DNA from: Brachionus koreanus
Taxonomy: Eukaryota > Rotifera > Eurotatoria > Ploima > Brachionidae
NCBI GenBank assembly: GCA_016987375.1
Contig: PJRA01000263.1
Location: forward strand, 3,324,603 to 3,388,602
DNA length: 64,000 bases
Reading direction: 5' to 3'
Shown: in pieces, positions 36,398 through 48,780 of the stretch
How positions within the stretch are numbered: position 1 is the stretch's first letter
Layout of the letters: each line of letters opens with the position of its first letter
Notes under the pieces: model-generated
Seen by the model: the letters and a program-made list of their open reading frames with translations, nothing else
Told to the model about the DNA's origin: nothing
Database searches by the model: none
Translations under genes and position numbers: made by a program

Positions 36398-39300
36398 TCA
36401 CTCGAACGTCTTTTGATTATTTTCTATTTTTAATTGAATATTGTTTCGCGCCTTCTTCAATTTCGAATGAGTATTGTACACTTAAAATAAAATAAAGTTT
36501 AAATATTACCTAAAATACGAAAAAAAAATACATTTTTCTGAAATAGGCAAGTCATTTTTCAACAGATTAAATTTTTTGATTTCATTTTGTTTTTTTTCTT
36601 TATGAAAAAAAATAATTACAAATATTAAAACAAAAATAAAATAATTCAAAATTTAAAATTACGATTTAATAAAATCTTTGTATTTTCTTTCTCCTTGTTA
36701 TAAGCCTTGAACGAATTAAAATTAAATTTTTTAGTTTGATAAAAATCAAATTAATCTTTTTACAATCAGTTGCTGAATAGCTTCTTCGATTTCAAAATTT
36801 TGAGTTTTGATTTTTTCCTTTAACTTTTTGTTCTCATCTTTATAATGTCTCAGTTTTTGATTTAAATCTAAAATCTAAAAATAATATATTGAAAATGTAA
36901 TGATAAATTTTATATTTTTTCAATTTAAAAATACTTCAATATTTGATGTCAATTTTTTTTCACTCGAGTTGCTTATCTCAGATGACGGACTGCTTGCATT
37001 CGAATCTCTTTCTGACTTTAGCTCTTCAAGTTCTTTTTCTAATTTTTCAATTAATACCCGTTTTTCTTGCAATTCATTACATAATTCTTCAAATTTTGTG
37101 AACGCTCTTGAAAATTAAAATTTTAAATAGTTGTAAAAATTTTTTGAGTTATTTATTTTTACCCAGAAAATATTTTATGAACTAAATTATCAGAAACTTT
37201 TTCTTCACTAAAATCACTTTGAAGCTTTTGAAATAATGATTCGCCAAATAGTTGCTTTAAATATTTGCTCTGTGCCTTTAAACTCTTTGGAAAAATCAAA
37301 AAAGTCAACGATTTTTTTCAAATTAAAAAATTATTTACTCTAAATCCGTTAAAAACATGTGACAATTTTTTGTAGTATTCTTCAACTAGATCACTTTGTT
37401 GATCCACTTTATTTTTTAGATTGAGATATTTCATCTCGTTTGTGACTTCATATTTTTGTTCTTTTACTTGCTCGACTCGGCTAACTTCTAATGTTTTCTC
37501 GGATTCTTTTAACAGATTCTCTACTAGCTTGTTTAATTGATGATCAGACAAACTTTGTTTATCATTTGAGCTATTCAAATTTGGATCGCTCAAACACTTT
37601 CTAAGATTATTCTCTTTCACAAAACCAAGATCGTTTAAATATGGTGTGTATTTAAAAAATTTTATTGCCAAATATCTGGCTTTTCGTTCTGAGTTGCTAT
37701 ACAATTCCTTTAATTTGAAGACAATAGAAAATTTTCAAGAAAAAAATAGTTTTTAATTTACTTTTAATTTTTGATATTTGTTTTTTAAATTTTCTAATTG
37801 TTTCTCAAGAGTGGCTATGGTTACTTTTATATTTTTAGAGGGTAAATTTTGACCACTGTCATGATTTGCATATACCTCGCTCAATTTACTAGACAACGAA
37901 TTGGCAAGATTAGACACATTTGTACGTGATGTAGTCAGGTCTTTATTTGAACTGGACAATTTTTGCTTGTATTGTTCAAGTTGCTCTTTGGTCAAGTTTA
38001 ACTTTTGAGCCATTTCGAACAGCGATTCGACGTTTCCATGGCTTATGTGATGAAGTTCAAGCTGTTTTCTTAGATAATCATTTATTTTCTCAGATGACTC
38101 TAATCTTTGTCGCAAATTAGAATTTTCTTTATGTATTTCAGTAATTTTTGGACCCTTGTCTAAAAGAAAGAATTTTATTGCAAAAAAAAATATTTAGGCC
38201 AAAATTACTGTCAAGTTGTCTTTTAAGAATGCTGTTCTCACTATTAATTTGTTGAATTTGAGCTATAAGTTCTTCACGGCTAAAGTTTTTTAGAGTAAGT
38301 TCGCTTATTTTTGCCGAATTAAGGCTAGATGTTGAGCTGGTCAATTTTGGCGTTGATGAGGATTTGATCGATTTAGATTGTGATAAATTTGAGTCAATTG
38401 TTGTATCTGATTTTTGACTATTCAGTCCACTATCGTTTGTTGATGTGCTTCCAGGTGATATCATTGTCATTACAGAGTTTTTATCATCAGAATTTGACTG
38501 AATATTCAAATTATCACTTGACATGAACCGACTTGTGCTAGCTAAAGCTCGATTTTCTCTCAGAATTGTCAATTTCAAAAGTTGATTTCGTAAATTAGAT
38601 ATTTCTTTTAAATAATCATTGGCATCTTTATTGTTGCTTGTATTTAATTTTTTGTATAATTTAAGTTCTTTTTCCAATAAGTCCATGACAAATTTAAATT
38701 GGCTATCGTTAGACAAAGAGCCTGTTGATGAATTATTAAACTTAGAATTGACTAATAAAGATTCTGATAAATCAGATATTGAAGTGCTTTTAGTTTTGTT
38801 AATTAAATTTTCTATTTCAGTTTTTAATTTTTCTATTTGCTTGTCTTTTTCTTGTATGCTTGCTAAAAGATCGTCAGGTGTCGGTTTAGAATATTCATGT
38901 TCTAATGATTCTTTTGATTTATTTTCGTCAAGAAGATTTGATTTTAGTTTTCCAATTAAATCATCCTTTTCTTCAGCTGACATTACCAAATTCTAAATTA
39001 TTATTTTGTGAATATGCTAATAAAATATAATATTTTATTTTACTTGAATAGTGTTTTCTTTTTCTCGTAATTTTTTAGACAAATTTTCAATTTCAATTTC
39101 TAGCTCATCAACACGGAAAATGTGATCTTCTTCCAATTGTTCCAATTTCAAATTAGCTTTGCTCAGACTGTTTTTTAACTGATTGTTTTCTATTGTTAAT
39201 AAATTCAGTGATTCATCTGAATTTTTGTTGGATTCTTCAGAATTTTTCTCTAATTTTTTCATAAGCTTTGAGTTTTTTTCGTTTAAATCCTACAAAGAAG

Positions 39301-42300
39301 AAAAATGTCTATTAAAATTGACTGGATTAAAATACACTTAAATTTGCAAATAATTTTTTTAGATTCTTCGAAAATTTTATCAATTCTTTAATAGAAGAAG
39401 TTTATCATATGTAATTCAAGCAATCTAAAATCCAGAATTTATCTATGCTTATGATTTAATCATAATAAAAATATGATTAATAAATAACAATAAAAACTTA
39501 AAATATCTTTAAAAATTTTTAAAACTAATTCTATAAAACTCAAAATAAACAAATAAAAATATTAAAATATGAAAATGTGAAATTTAATTGAACATCTAAA
39601 AATGTTTTTGATCAAATTTTATTTAGTCTGTTGTTGTATATTCTATAAAATCATACCTTTCGAATCATTTATTTCATTCAGTGGCTCCAATTTTTTAGAA
39701 TTATTAAAAAGTTATGAATTAACACATTAAAAACACATTAAGTGGTCAAAACATTTTAAATGCGCAATTAAATTTCATCGCAGATTTTTGAATTTTCTTA
39801 ACATTTCAAAACTTCATTTTTAAACTTTTGAAAAAAGATTGTGATTTTGAAAAATGCAAATTGAAACCATCATAGACGGGTTTAAAATATTCTAAAGACT
39901 GTTTATCTTCAAAAACTAATTCATTTTATCACTCTAAAAGCCTATTAAAATTCATAAAAAAGATTTTTGTTGTCAATTTTTATTAACGAATTGTTACCAG
40001 AGTGACTTGAAACAATTGACTTGAAATTTTAACCAAAGTTTTGAAAGTTTTCCTTTCTTTATATATTTATACATATAATGTTTGTTAACATTATGAGTTT
40101 GACAATTTAATACTTGATATATTTGTTGATATTTTTAATACTAGAAGTACCAGGCATTTTTTCATGTTTTTTAAATACAAAAATATTTTTTTAAAAAAAC
40201 TAAAATAATCTTCAAAGTAATATCATTTTTTAAAAATTTAATTCAAAAAAGATATATTTGAAAAATCTATTCAAAAGATACCAGGATTTACAAATTTTTC
40301 TATTGCTAAATGAACAATAGCGAAAGGAGTTTCATGACTCCAAGTCTATTTAAAAAAAAAACTTGAAAAAAATAAAAGAATTAATTGATACTTTCTTTGA
40401 ATCAAATTGTAACTCGCTGTTTAATTTTAACTTTTTTCAAAATATTTAATTTTTTTTAAGCTTATTTTGTTTATTTTTATTTTTTTCTATTTTTAAACCC
40501 TATTTTTATTTTAATTGTTTTCCTAAATCTGAAGGAGCATTAATTCGGTACAGTTAAAAAAATAAATAAATAAATAACAATATGTCTCGAATACCCGACT
40601 TCAATGTATAATCTCTACCTTATTATTTTTTTGTTTATTTTTTTAATTTGAAGAAGCAATAACTCGGAGCAAAAAAAAAATTTATAAAAAATGAAAAATA
40701 ATTTCTGAATATATAGAAAAGTAAAAATCTTCTTTTACAAAAAGAAAACTAAGGTTAAGGCTTTAAAAAACAGGAAAGTTTCCGGTATTGATTCTATATC
40801 GACAGAAATGCTCAAAACTGATGTAGACATCGGATCAGATTAATTTCAAATATTATTCAGCAAGATATGATGCCAATAAATCATACCAGAAAACTCATCA
40901 AAAGGTCTTAAAACCAAGTTTGTAAGAAAGGAGGCAAGTTAATTTTTCACAAGTGATATTAATTTTGAATTGAATTAGATCAGTATTGGATGGTGTACTA
41001 AGAGAGGAACAGACTAAATTCTAGAGAGCAAGAGGATGGATTGATCAGATATTTGCTCTGAGAAAAATTATAGAGCAAAGTCTTGAATGAAACTGTTCAC
41101 TGTTCCTGGACTTCATTGATTTCATGAAAGCCTATATAAGTATGTAAAGAGAAACCTTTTGGATCATACTAAGATCATATGACTTGCGCTAGAAAAAAAT
41201 GGACTTAAAAAAACTATTTTACGATAATTTTACGAGTGCTTCAAGTTATGTACCTGAGTTAAGCATGGAAACAACTGACATTCCAAGGGGTATACAGTGA
41301 AGTATGACAACAAAATTTAAAGAATAAGACTTTTCAGACGATATGGTGTAAATAACTAGTAATCACAAATGCACATGAAAAAACAAGATTTGGTGAACAA
41401 TGCTATACTAACAGGACTCGAGATAAATGGTATCAAAAATGAAAGTCATTTGGGTAAACACCAAGTTAGATCGAGTTCTTAAATCAATTTGTATACTTGA
41501 GGAGTATCATCAGTGCAACGATGGGAACACACAAGGACATTGTAGATTAGTTAGAGAAAAAGGTATCTTTGCTAGATTCCGACAAATATGAAAATCAAGT
41601 GTACAGCGGGTCAAGAAAAAAAAAAGAAAAAATTTAACACATTTGAATACACTGATCTGAAAAAATGTCCGACGCGGAACTAAACAGAAGAGTCAATGTT
41701 AAAAACAAATGAGTCAATTCACTTTAAATTCTTGCTTCTGAAGCAATAATTAAGGCAAGAGATCGAAAGGAAATCGAAAGTAATAACCCTATGCTTCACA
41801 AGGAGCGATTAAGAAAAAGAAATATAGTACCGAGGCTATTAACCACTAAAACTTACAGATAGTACCAGGGGCATAATAATAGGGATATATTTAAACGATC
41901 TCTATAATTACTTAAATGATCTCCTAAAATTTTTGATCACTTAATTTAATTATTTTTGATGCCTTAAAATAATTAAATGATCTCTAAAAAATAATTAAAA
42001 TGATCTCCTAATTTTATAAAAATGANNNNNNNNNNNNNAATTTATAGAGATCATAAATATTAATATGTGTTAACAAATAATTAATTTAAGGTATCAAATA
42101 ATTAATTATAGAGATTTATTTTGGAGATCATTTAAGTAATTCTTGAGATCGATTAAATACCACCCCATAATAATACACTAGAATGTACTTCAATTAAAAC
42201 TCAAGAAGATTTAGTTAAAAATCTAATAATGAAAAAAAAATCTTTACTTTAAAATTTATCACCCTGACAAAAGCAAAACTATTTAAAAAGTTGTTGAAAT

Positions 42301-45300
42301 TAAAATAATTCTTCTTAACGTTTCAAATAAAATAGAAAGAGATTCGCTAAAATTATAAATCATATGATAAATTTTTTTATCTAAAAACAAAAATAGAATA
42401 TATAATATAGAATATATTTCTATTGTCTATTTAAATTGTTGTTATCATATATATTATACAAAATAAAACAAAAATAAAATTTTAAATTAATTACTGCAAT
42501 TATGAAATCTTTTTCTTCCAGTTGTTGTTCATAAAAATAAGTTAGTTGGCATTTTTCATTTTTTTTCTTAAGTCTTTCCTTAAGATCATTTCTATTATTG
42601 TTAAGATTGTTTATTAGCTGATCTTTTTCTTCCATTTCTAAACGATGATCAGCTATTAACTCCTAAATTAAAAAAATATAAAAATTAAAATTAATAAAAA
42701 TATAAAATTTATCAAGTGCTACTTTTGTTTTTTTACTCCCTAAATCAAGAGAGCTAACAAGATGGCTGTTCTTTTGCTCGAGCAAATTTACTTCGTTTTT
42801 AAGAATTTCTACACTATTTTCACTTTCGAGTAGAATTTCGTTAGCTTTATTTAGATCGCTGTGCAATTGTTTTTGAGTAGACCTCAAATTAATTATCAAA
42901 TCGTCTTTTTGTTTCAACAAATCAAAATGGTTTTTAACAAGTTGCTTAATTTGATATAAAAATAAGCTTTCATAAAATATGATCAACAATTTTAATTTTA
43001 CCTCATATAATTCGTCTTTATCAGCTAAATTTTGTCTCAAATCACTAATAAACAATTCTAATTTGTGTCGACTCTAAAATTTAAACATTTAAATAAATAT
43101 AAAACAAGAAAACGACAAATTTTCAAAATGAGAAAAAAAAATTACTTTTTCTTCATTACAAAATAAATTTACATTAATCAGTTGGTTAATTTGATAGTCT
43201 TTATCTTTAACTATTAAAATGTATTTTTGAAGTAAATTTTCTTTGAGTTGAAGTTGATTTTCCAAGTCAGAAACAATAAACTAAATAAAATTTTAATAAA
43301 GCAAATTTTAGCATCTAAATATTTAAATTACTTGATAATGAGTTTTAAGCGATTCGACTAAATCTTGCTTTATTGATTTAATATCTTGAATAAATATTTA
43401 AGGCCTAGAAAATAAAAATCGGTCTAAAATCCTTACGGTTTTGGACAATTTCGTCATGCAAATTTTCACTAGTGCTGTTCGCTGGGCTATTGCAACTATG
43501 AATTTTCTTTTTTTTTTTGAAATGAAAAATAAATTAATTCACTTTAACTTTTATTAAAAATTTCCAATTAAAAACTTTATGATTCAAAATATAGAATCGA
43601 ATTTATTTGCAATAATTTTGCGTGTCAGTCAATATTTTATTACTGCTAAGAAATTGAATACACTTTTAGTAATTTTAATAAAACTAAAAAAAAAAAGAAA
43701 AAAAACGGAGTTTGATTCTTGCTCTTCAAGCATGTGTACTCATTTTAAAATTTTTAGATAAGTTGGCCCTTAAAAATAGCATGTTATTTGAAATTAGTTC
43801 AACAAGTTTTTTTTTTCTTGATTGTTGCTAATGGTCTAGTTAAGAACGGTAATCTTATAATCCTCAAACAGCATTAATTCGCAGTCCAGGTTATTTTCTA
43901 TTCATCGCCGAGTAAACAAAATTAAAGCGGAAATTAAAACGAAAAAGTCAAATATATCATTAAATTATTTTTCTAGTATTTTGTTCAATAATTGATATCA
44001 AAATACCAGATATTGGTTATTATAAAAAATAAGCAAAACATGGATATTAAAAATTTGTAAAAACGAGGGCAAGATGAATATTGAAATTAAAAAAAAATCT
44101 AAAGCTAACAAAAACGAATATTTATACTCATAAAAGATAAATGAGAAGAAATGGTTTCTAGGGATTTTGATTGATATGGCCGTTTGCATAAATCCTTTAG
44201 TATTAGGTGGAAATTTATCATCAAAGGATTAGAAATTCATAATTATAATCTAAAATAGCCTAATTAAACGCCATCAATTCAAAGCAACAAAAAAATGTGT
44301 TTTTTTATTTTATTCAAATTTTAAGATTTTAAAGTAAATTTGATATTTATTAAAAACAACTTTTAACTTTAATTGAAAAAAAAAAGCCTAGGGTATTCAA
44401 AACATACACTTTGAATAACCTAATATCGTTCTCAAAAAGAGCCATGCTAGACAATAAATTTCATTATTTTGATTTAGAGCCCGAGCATTTATTTAATTTT
44501 TTTTGAATATATGATCGATAATTAAATTTTAAATGAAATGAAATGGCAATTTTAATCAATATTTAAATAAACACAGCTATAAAACCATTCCGATTCAGAC
44601 ACTTTATTTATGCTAGCTACTAGTTGAGTTTTATATCTGATTTGATGATCACAACTTAAATGCTATTTGTGATTAGTTCTAGAACTTGACAAGTTAATGA
44701 TCTCCAAAACTTTTTATTAATCAAAAATCTGCACTCATAATCGTACTAAAATTGTAGCCCTAACAATTTATGTTTTCTTATTACAGATTTTTTTCAAAAA
44801 ACTTATAACTTGATCTAAATCTCTAAATTGAAATTGTGATGTTTAATTTTAATTTACAAAAACTTGAACATTTTTTTAAAAATATTTTGGGAAAAAAATC
44901 ATTTTCGAATTAATTTTGAACAAAATCAAATAGCAATTAATAGTTTTATTTTTTTTTCTTAAGAATAAATATTTTTTTGTAATTTTCAAATAAAAGTCAT
45001 AATTTTTTAAAATCTTTTAAAAAAATAGAGCGCTGCTATTATTTCAATTAAAGCTTTTGTGTAATAGGCATATAAATGCAGTACTCTATTGTCAAAATAA
45101 AATTTTTAAATTCTGAATTTTACGTAATATTTAAATTAGAAAATCGGATAAATTTCTAAATTTTAGTACAAATGAGGTATTTGAAGTTTTGAAGATCTCT
45201 TAAAAGCTATACTTACTGAGCAATGTTTTTGGGCATTTTCTTGTAATTTCTTTTTATTTTTAACATGAATTCTTATTAGAAAAAGCAAAAATTTACTTGA

Positions 45301-48300
45301 TTGTTTTTCTCTTTTTCTGTCAATCCTTCCATGTGAATAAACTTTTGGTTTTTAGTTGAATTATTATATTCTTGAAACATATCCTGAATGAATTTTTCTA
45401 ATGAGTTAATGTCTTTATTTTTTTGATCAACTAGATTTTTTAAAACATTAATTTCATTTTGCAAAGATTTCTCTCTTTGATCCGATTCCTGATAAGCCTT
45501 AAAAATGTAATGAGTAAAAATAAATAAGAAAAAAATAAAATTACCTCATCAAGCTTGTTGCTTAATTCAGTTTCTAATTTTTCGGAAAATTTTTCGAATA
45601 AATCGCGTTCGAAATCCAATTTGAAAAGTTCGTATTTTTCCTGTATGTTTTCATTATTTTTCCTTGTGGTAAAATATCAATTTTTTTTCTTGAATTAATT
45701 AAATTTTTGAATAATATACCTAATTTCTTCTAATTGTTTTTCTTTTAATTTTAATTCTTTTTCAAGCGCCTCTACTTTTTCTTCCAATTGTTGATTCTAA
45801 AAAGTTCAATTCAAATTTAAAAAATCAAAAAGGGAAAATAATTTAGATTTTATTGTTATTTTTTTCTGTAGAATATTTCTTGAGGCATTTAGAATATTCG
45901 ATTGAATATAATTCGGAATTTTTTGTAGTGTTCTAATCTATGAAAAAAAAAATATATCATTATATAAATTATATGAACAGTATTTAATCAAAAAGCTTAG
46001 ATTTTATCATTTAAATAATAAGTAAAAATTAAATTTTTATTCTTTATAGACTCTAGAAAATAAAAAAGAAAATTGAATTTTTTTTTATGTTTTGTATTGC
46101 TTAAAAGCCCGAATTGAAAGCCGACACTTGAAAGTCTGATGCTTCTTTGAACTTTTTCCAATGCTTTTATTTTCAGAATAGCTTATTCAATTTGCATATA
46201 TATTTAATTTTTTTTAAAGGTTAATTTTAGCAAAATCTTATTTTAAAAAAGTTATGAGGATTCAATAAACTATTGCAAAGAATCAAGCATTAGAAAACCA
46301 CATCGAGTCTTTTAGTATTAAGGATGTTTATTTAAAAAATAAAACTTAAAAATTTTGTTTCAAATAATAAAATAAAATAATTAAATAAGCCCCGATTTTA
46401 AAAATCACAATTTTTCAAGTCATAAAAAAATTTATGATTTTTAAAAATTTTATTTAAAATAATAAAAGAATGAAATAATACTGTTCTTGTGATGTGATGA
46501 AATATTTTATAGATCAATTTAAGAAAATATTATTCTTTCTTATATTATATCTTCTTAATTATGAAAAAAAAGAAAATGTATTCCCCAATTTTCCTAATAA
46601 GTTATCATGTAGCTAGCTTAGCACTTTTTCTCGATTTTGTTAGACAAAATCCTTCTGCTAAAGACCACTTAACGGATCTAAAAAGAAGAGCAAGAACATA
46701 AAGTAAAGCAACTAAAGCTGACTGAAATAATTTATTAAATATAATGCTTTTCTAATTTTTTTTATTGTACAAAAGGGACGATAGTTGCTTTATTCTTAAA
46801 AAAAATTATATTTGTGTATACAATTCTAGCTTTTTTGCCTAAAAAAATAGAAAAATAAGAGGAAAAGAGTAAAAAAAGTATTTTCTAGAAAATTCATGTT
46901 TAATCATTAAGTAAAAAAGATGATAGACATCTTGGAAGTCATTTAGTTTGAATTTTATTTTGGTATTAGAGACAAAACACCCAGTGGAGAAAAAAAGATA
47001 AAAGTATTTTAAGTTAAATTTTTTATTATTTAAAAGATTCATCATTTTACCATATTTATTATATTAATAATTATTAAAAAAAGTTTTTTGTTACAATACT
47101 GCTATGGAATGGTGTGTCAAATAAAAATTATAACAGTGTAATAATGCAATGATTTTATTTGGAATCATTCATTTTTATTTTAAAGAAACACTTATTTAAA
47201 AATTAAATTAGGTTAAATTTTTTGTCCAGAATTTAGTATTCATAAACAAAAAATTAATAATATTTGAAAAAGCAACAAATTAACAATTTATATTTTAAAT
47301 AACCTATATAGCTATCATATTTTAAAAAACAGTATGTTCTAAAGGTTTAGAAATATTTGCATTATATAAAACAATTTCTAAACTTTTGAGCCTTTTATAT
47401 TATAATTTAATTTTATAAAATTAGCGTGAATTGAAAATAAATAATAATAAAAATATAATGTTGAATTGACCGCTCAAAACATCAAGGATATAATACCAGA
47501 ATGTTTTTTAGTTAAAGAATATGTCCTTATTTGAAACTGTGCTTGGATCTAATTTATATCATATTAACAAATGACACTTGTATGATCCAGTGGTTTTTTC
47601 GACATTAACTTTAATTAGTTCCTTTGTGAAATTTAGTGTAAAAGAACAGAACAAAACATTAAAAATTTTAAAGCTTTTTTTTCTAAAAATTAAAAACTGT
47701 TTCTGTTAATACAGCATGGTACCAAAACACATAGATATCTATTGTCAAAGTCTGCTTAATAAGATACAAGTTAAAAAATCTTTAAAAAAATTCCGCTTAA
47801 TTTTCATAATATTGGACTAAATTTACTGATATAATTGCAAGATTCTTTAAAATTTATTTTCTAAATTGATTTTTAAAAATACAATTTTTACAATAATAAA
47901 TTGTAAACAAGCTTAAATAATAGAGTCTCTTGTATACTTTTTAAAGTCCTTGATTTTTAAATTAAAAAAAAAATATTGTTCTTCAGCATTTTAAATCAAA
48001 ATAATCTCATAAATCAAAAAAATTTTCAAGACCATTGAGTATAAAGTACGAATTAAAATTTTCAAGTTAAAGTTCAGACTTTAAATAAGCTTATTCATTG
48101 ATAGTAAATAAAATTTGTTGATACTTTTCCAAAAAATAATAAAACTAAATGCCTTTTAATAAAGATTAGAAGAAATAAAAGAAAATATAAAAAATTTAGG
48201 CAACTTAATTTTATTACTTACAATTTCATTAAGTGTTTCTAATTCAGCATCTTTCTGATCATCATAAATGGAATCCTTTTTTCTATTCTTTTTGCTATTT

Positions 48301-48780
48301 AAGCTGTCAAAACTTTGGTTGACCAAAGTGGCTTCAATATCCGACAACGATGATGAAAAATTGTCATTCAAGTTATCGTATTCTTCATCTTTTAAAGAGC
48401 TAACAATAAAATTAGACGTTTTTTGCTTGTTATATTTATTTTCATTTAAATTAGAATTTAACTCTGCATTTTCTTCTTCAAGCATATAAATTCTTAATTT
48501 TAAATTGAAATTTTCTTCTTTTAGATTCTTTAATTCCTAAAAATAAATTAAAACTTTGATTAATCTTTAAAAAAAAATACTGACCTTATCATAGTCATTC
48601 AAAGTTTTTTTTTTCAAAGAACCAAAAATGGTGTCATTGATTGCTTTGGACTCTTGATCTTCCGATGTCATTGAAAAGTCAGGACTAGAATTGTTACTCA
48701 TTTTGACCAAATTTGACTCGGAATAAAATTTATTCAGTAATTTTTGACAATTAAATAATTTTAATTCATTCGGTGACAAG
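36398..48780 (-). CDS. CDK5RAP2: CDK5RAP2/myomegalin/centrosomin-like centrosomal scaffold (5' end missing)
   Basis: Exons (minus): 48780-48585, 48536-48222, 45796-45720, 45662-45545, 45497-45297, 45249-45217, 43495-43437, 43384-43332, 43280-43146, 43073-43002, 42944-42723, 42662-42495, 39289-39044, 38992-38209, 38159-37762, 37707-37339, 37284-37163, 37106-36935, 36874-36764, 36705-36663, 36480-36398; about 1320 aa visible. The first two exons form the CM1 (Cnn_1N) motif, KTLNDYDK then ELKNLKEENFNLKLRIYMLE, which in relatives recruits gamma-tubulin complexes. The middle is long coiled coil, including RLESSEKINDYLRKQLEL as in CDK5RAP2. The C-terminus (YNTHSKLKKARNNIQLKIEN) matches the CM2 motif that targets centrosome and Golgi. 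Unresolved: the start codon exon lies upstream of 48780, at least one exon is missing between 45217 and 43495 (phase break), and an open segment near 45850-45935 lacks a donor. Introns at 45797-48221 and 39290-42494 are long; the latter holds transposons and the assembly gap. Confidence 0.9.
40745..41850 (+). mobile_element. Decayed RTE-like endonuclease-reverse transcriptase element
   Basis: Broken reading frames give, in order, ALKNRKVSGIDSISTEMLKT, VLDGVLREEQTKF, GWIDQIFALRKIIEQSLE, FLDFIDFMKAY, ILRSYDL, LFYDNFTSAS, DFSDDMV (a FADD-like block), YLRSIISAT.GTHKDI and finally a basic C-terminal ARDRKE segment. That order is typical of RTE-clade non-LTR elements. Numerous stops and frameshifts make it non-functional. 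It lies in sense-opposite orientation inside a long intron of the CDK5RAP2-like gene. Confidence 0.8.
41882..42165. mobile_element. Foldback MITE with 10-bp target duplication
   Basis: Left arm starts GGGATATATTTAAACGATCTC; the right arm, reverse-complemented, starts GGGTGGTATTTAATCGATCTC. Similarity continues inward with repeated TTAAATGATCTCC motifs on both arms, so nearly the whole 284 bp can fold into one hairpin. Both sides are flanked by CATAATAATA (41872-41881 and 42166-42175). Terminal G plus a 9-10-bp duplication suggests a Mutator-like origin (inference). The hairpin tip contains the run of Ns. Confidence 0.85.
42026..42038. other. Assembly gap (run of N)
   Basis: About 13 ambiguous bases at the apex of the foldback element. 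Probably a hairpin that could not be resolved; true loop length unknown. Confidence 0.95.

Noticed and set aside
45850..45935. Possible extra exon (IRTLQKIPNYIQSNILNASR) of the CDK5RAP2-like gene
   Set aside because: It has a good AG acceptor but no GT donor in frame, so it was left out of the exon list and noted as unresolved.
46839..47045. 68-codon Phe/Leu-rich ORF in a CDK5RAP2-like intron
   Set aside because: Low-complexity translation of AT-rich DNA; chance ORF.
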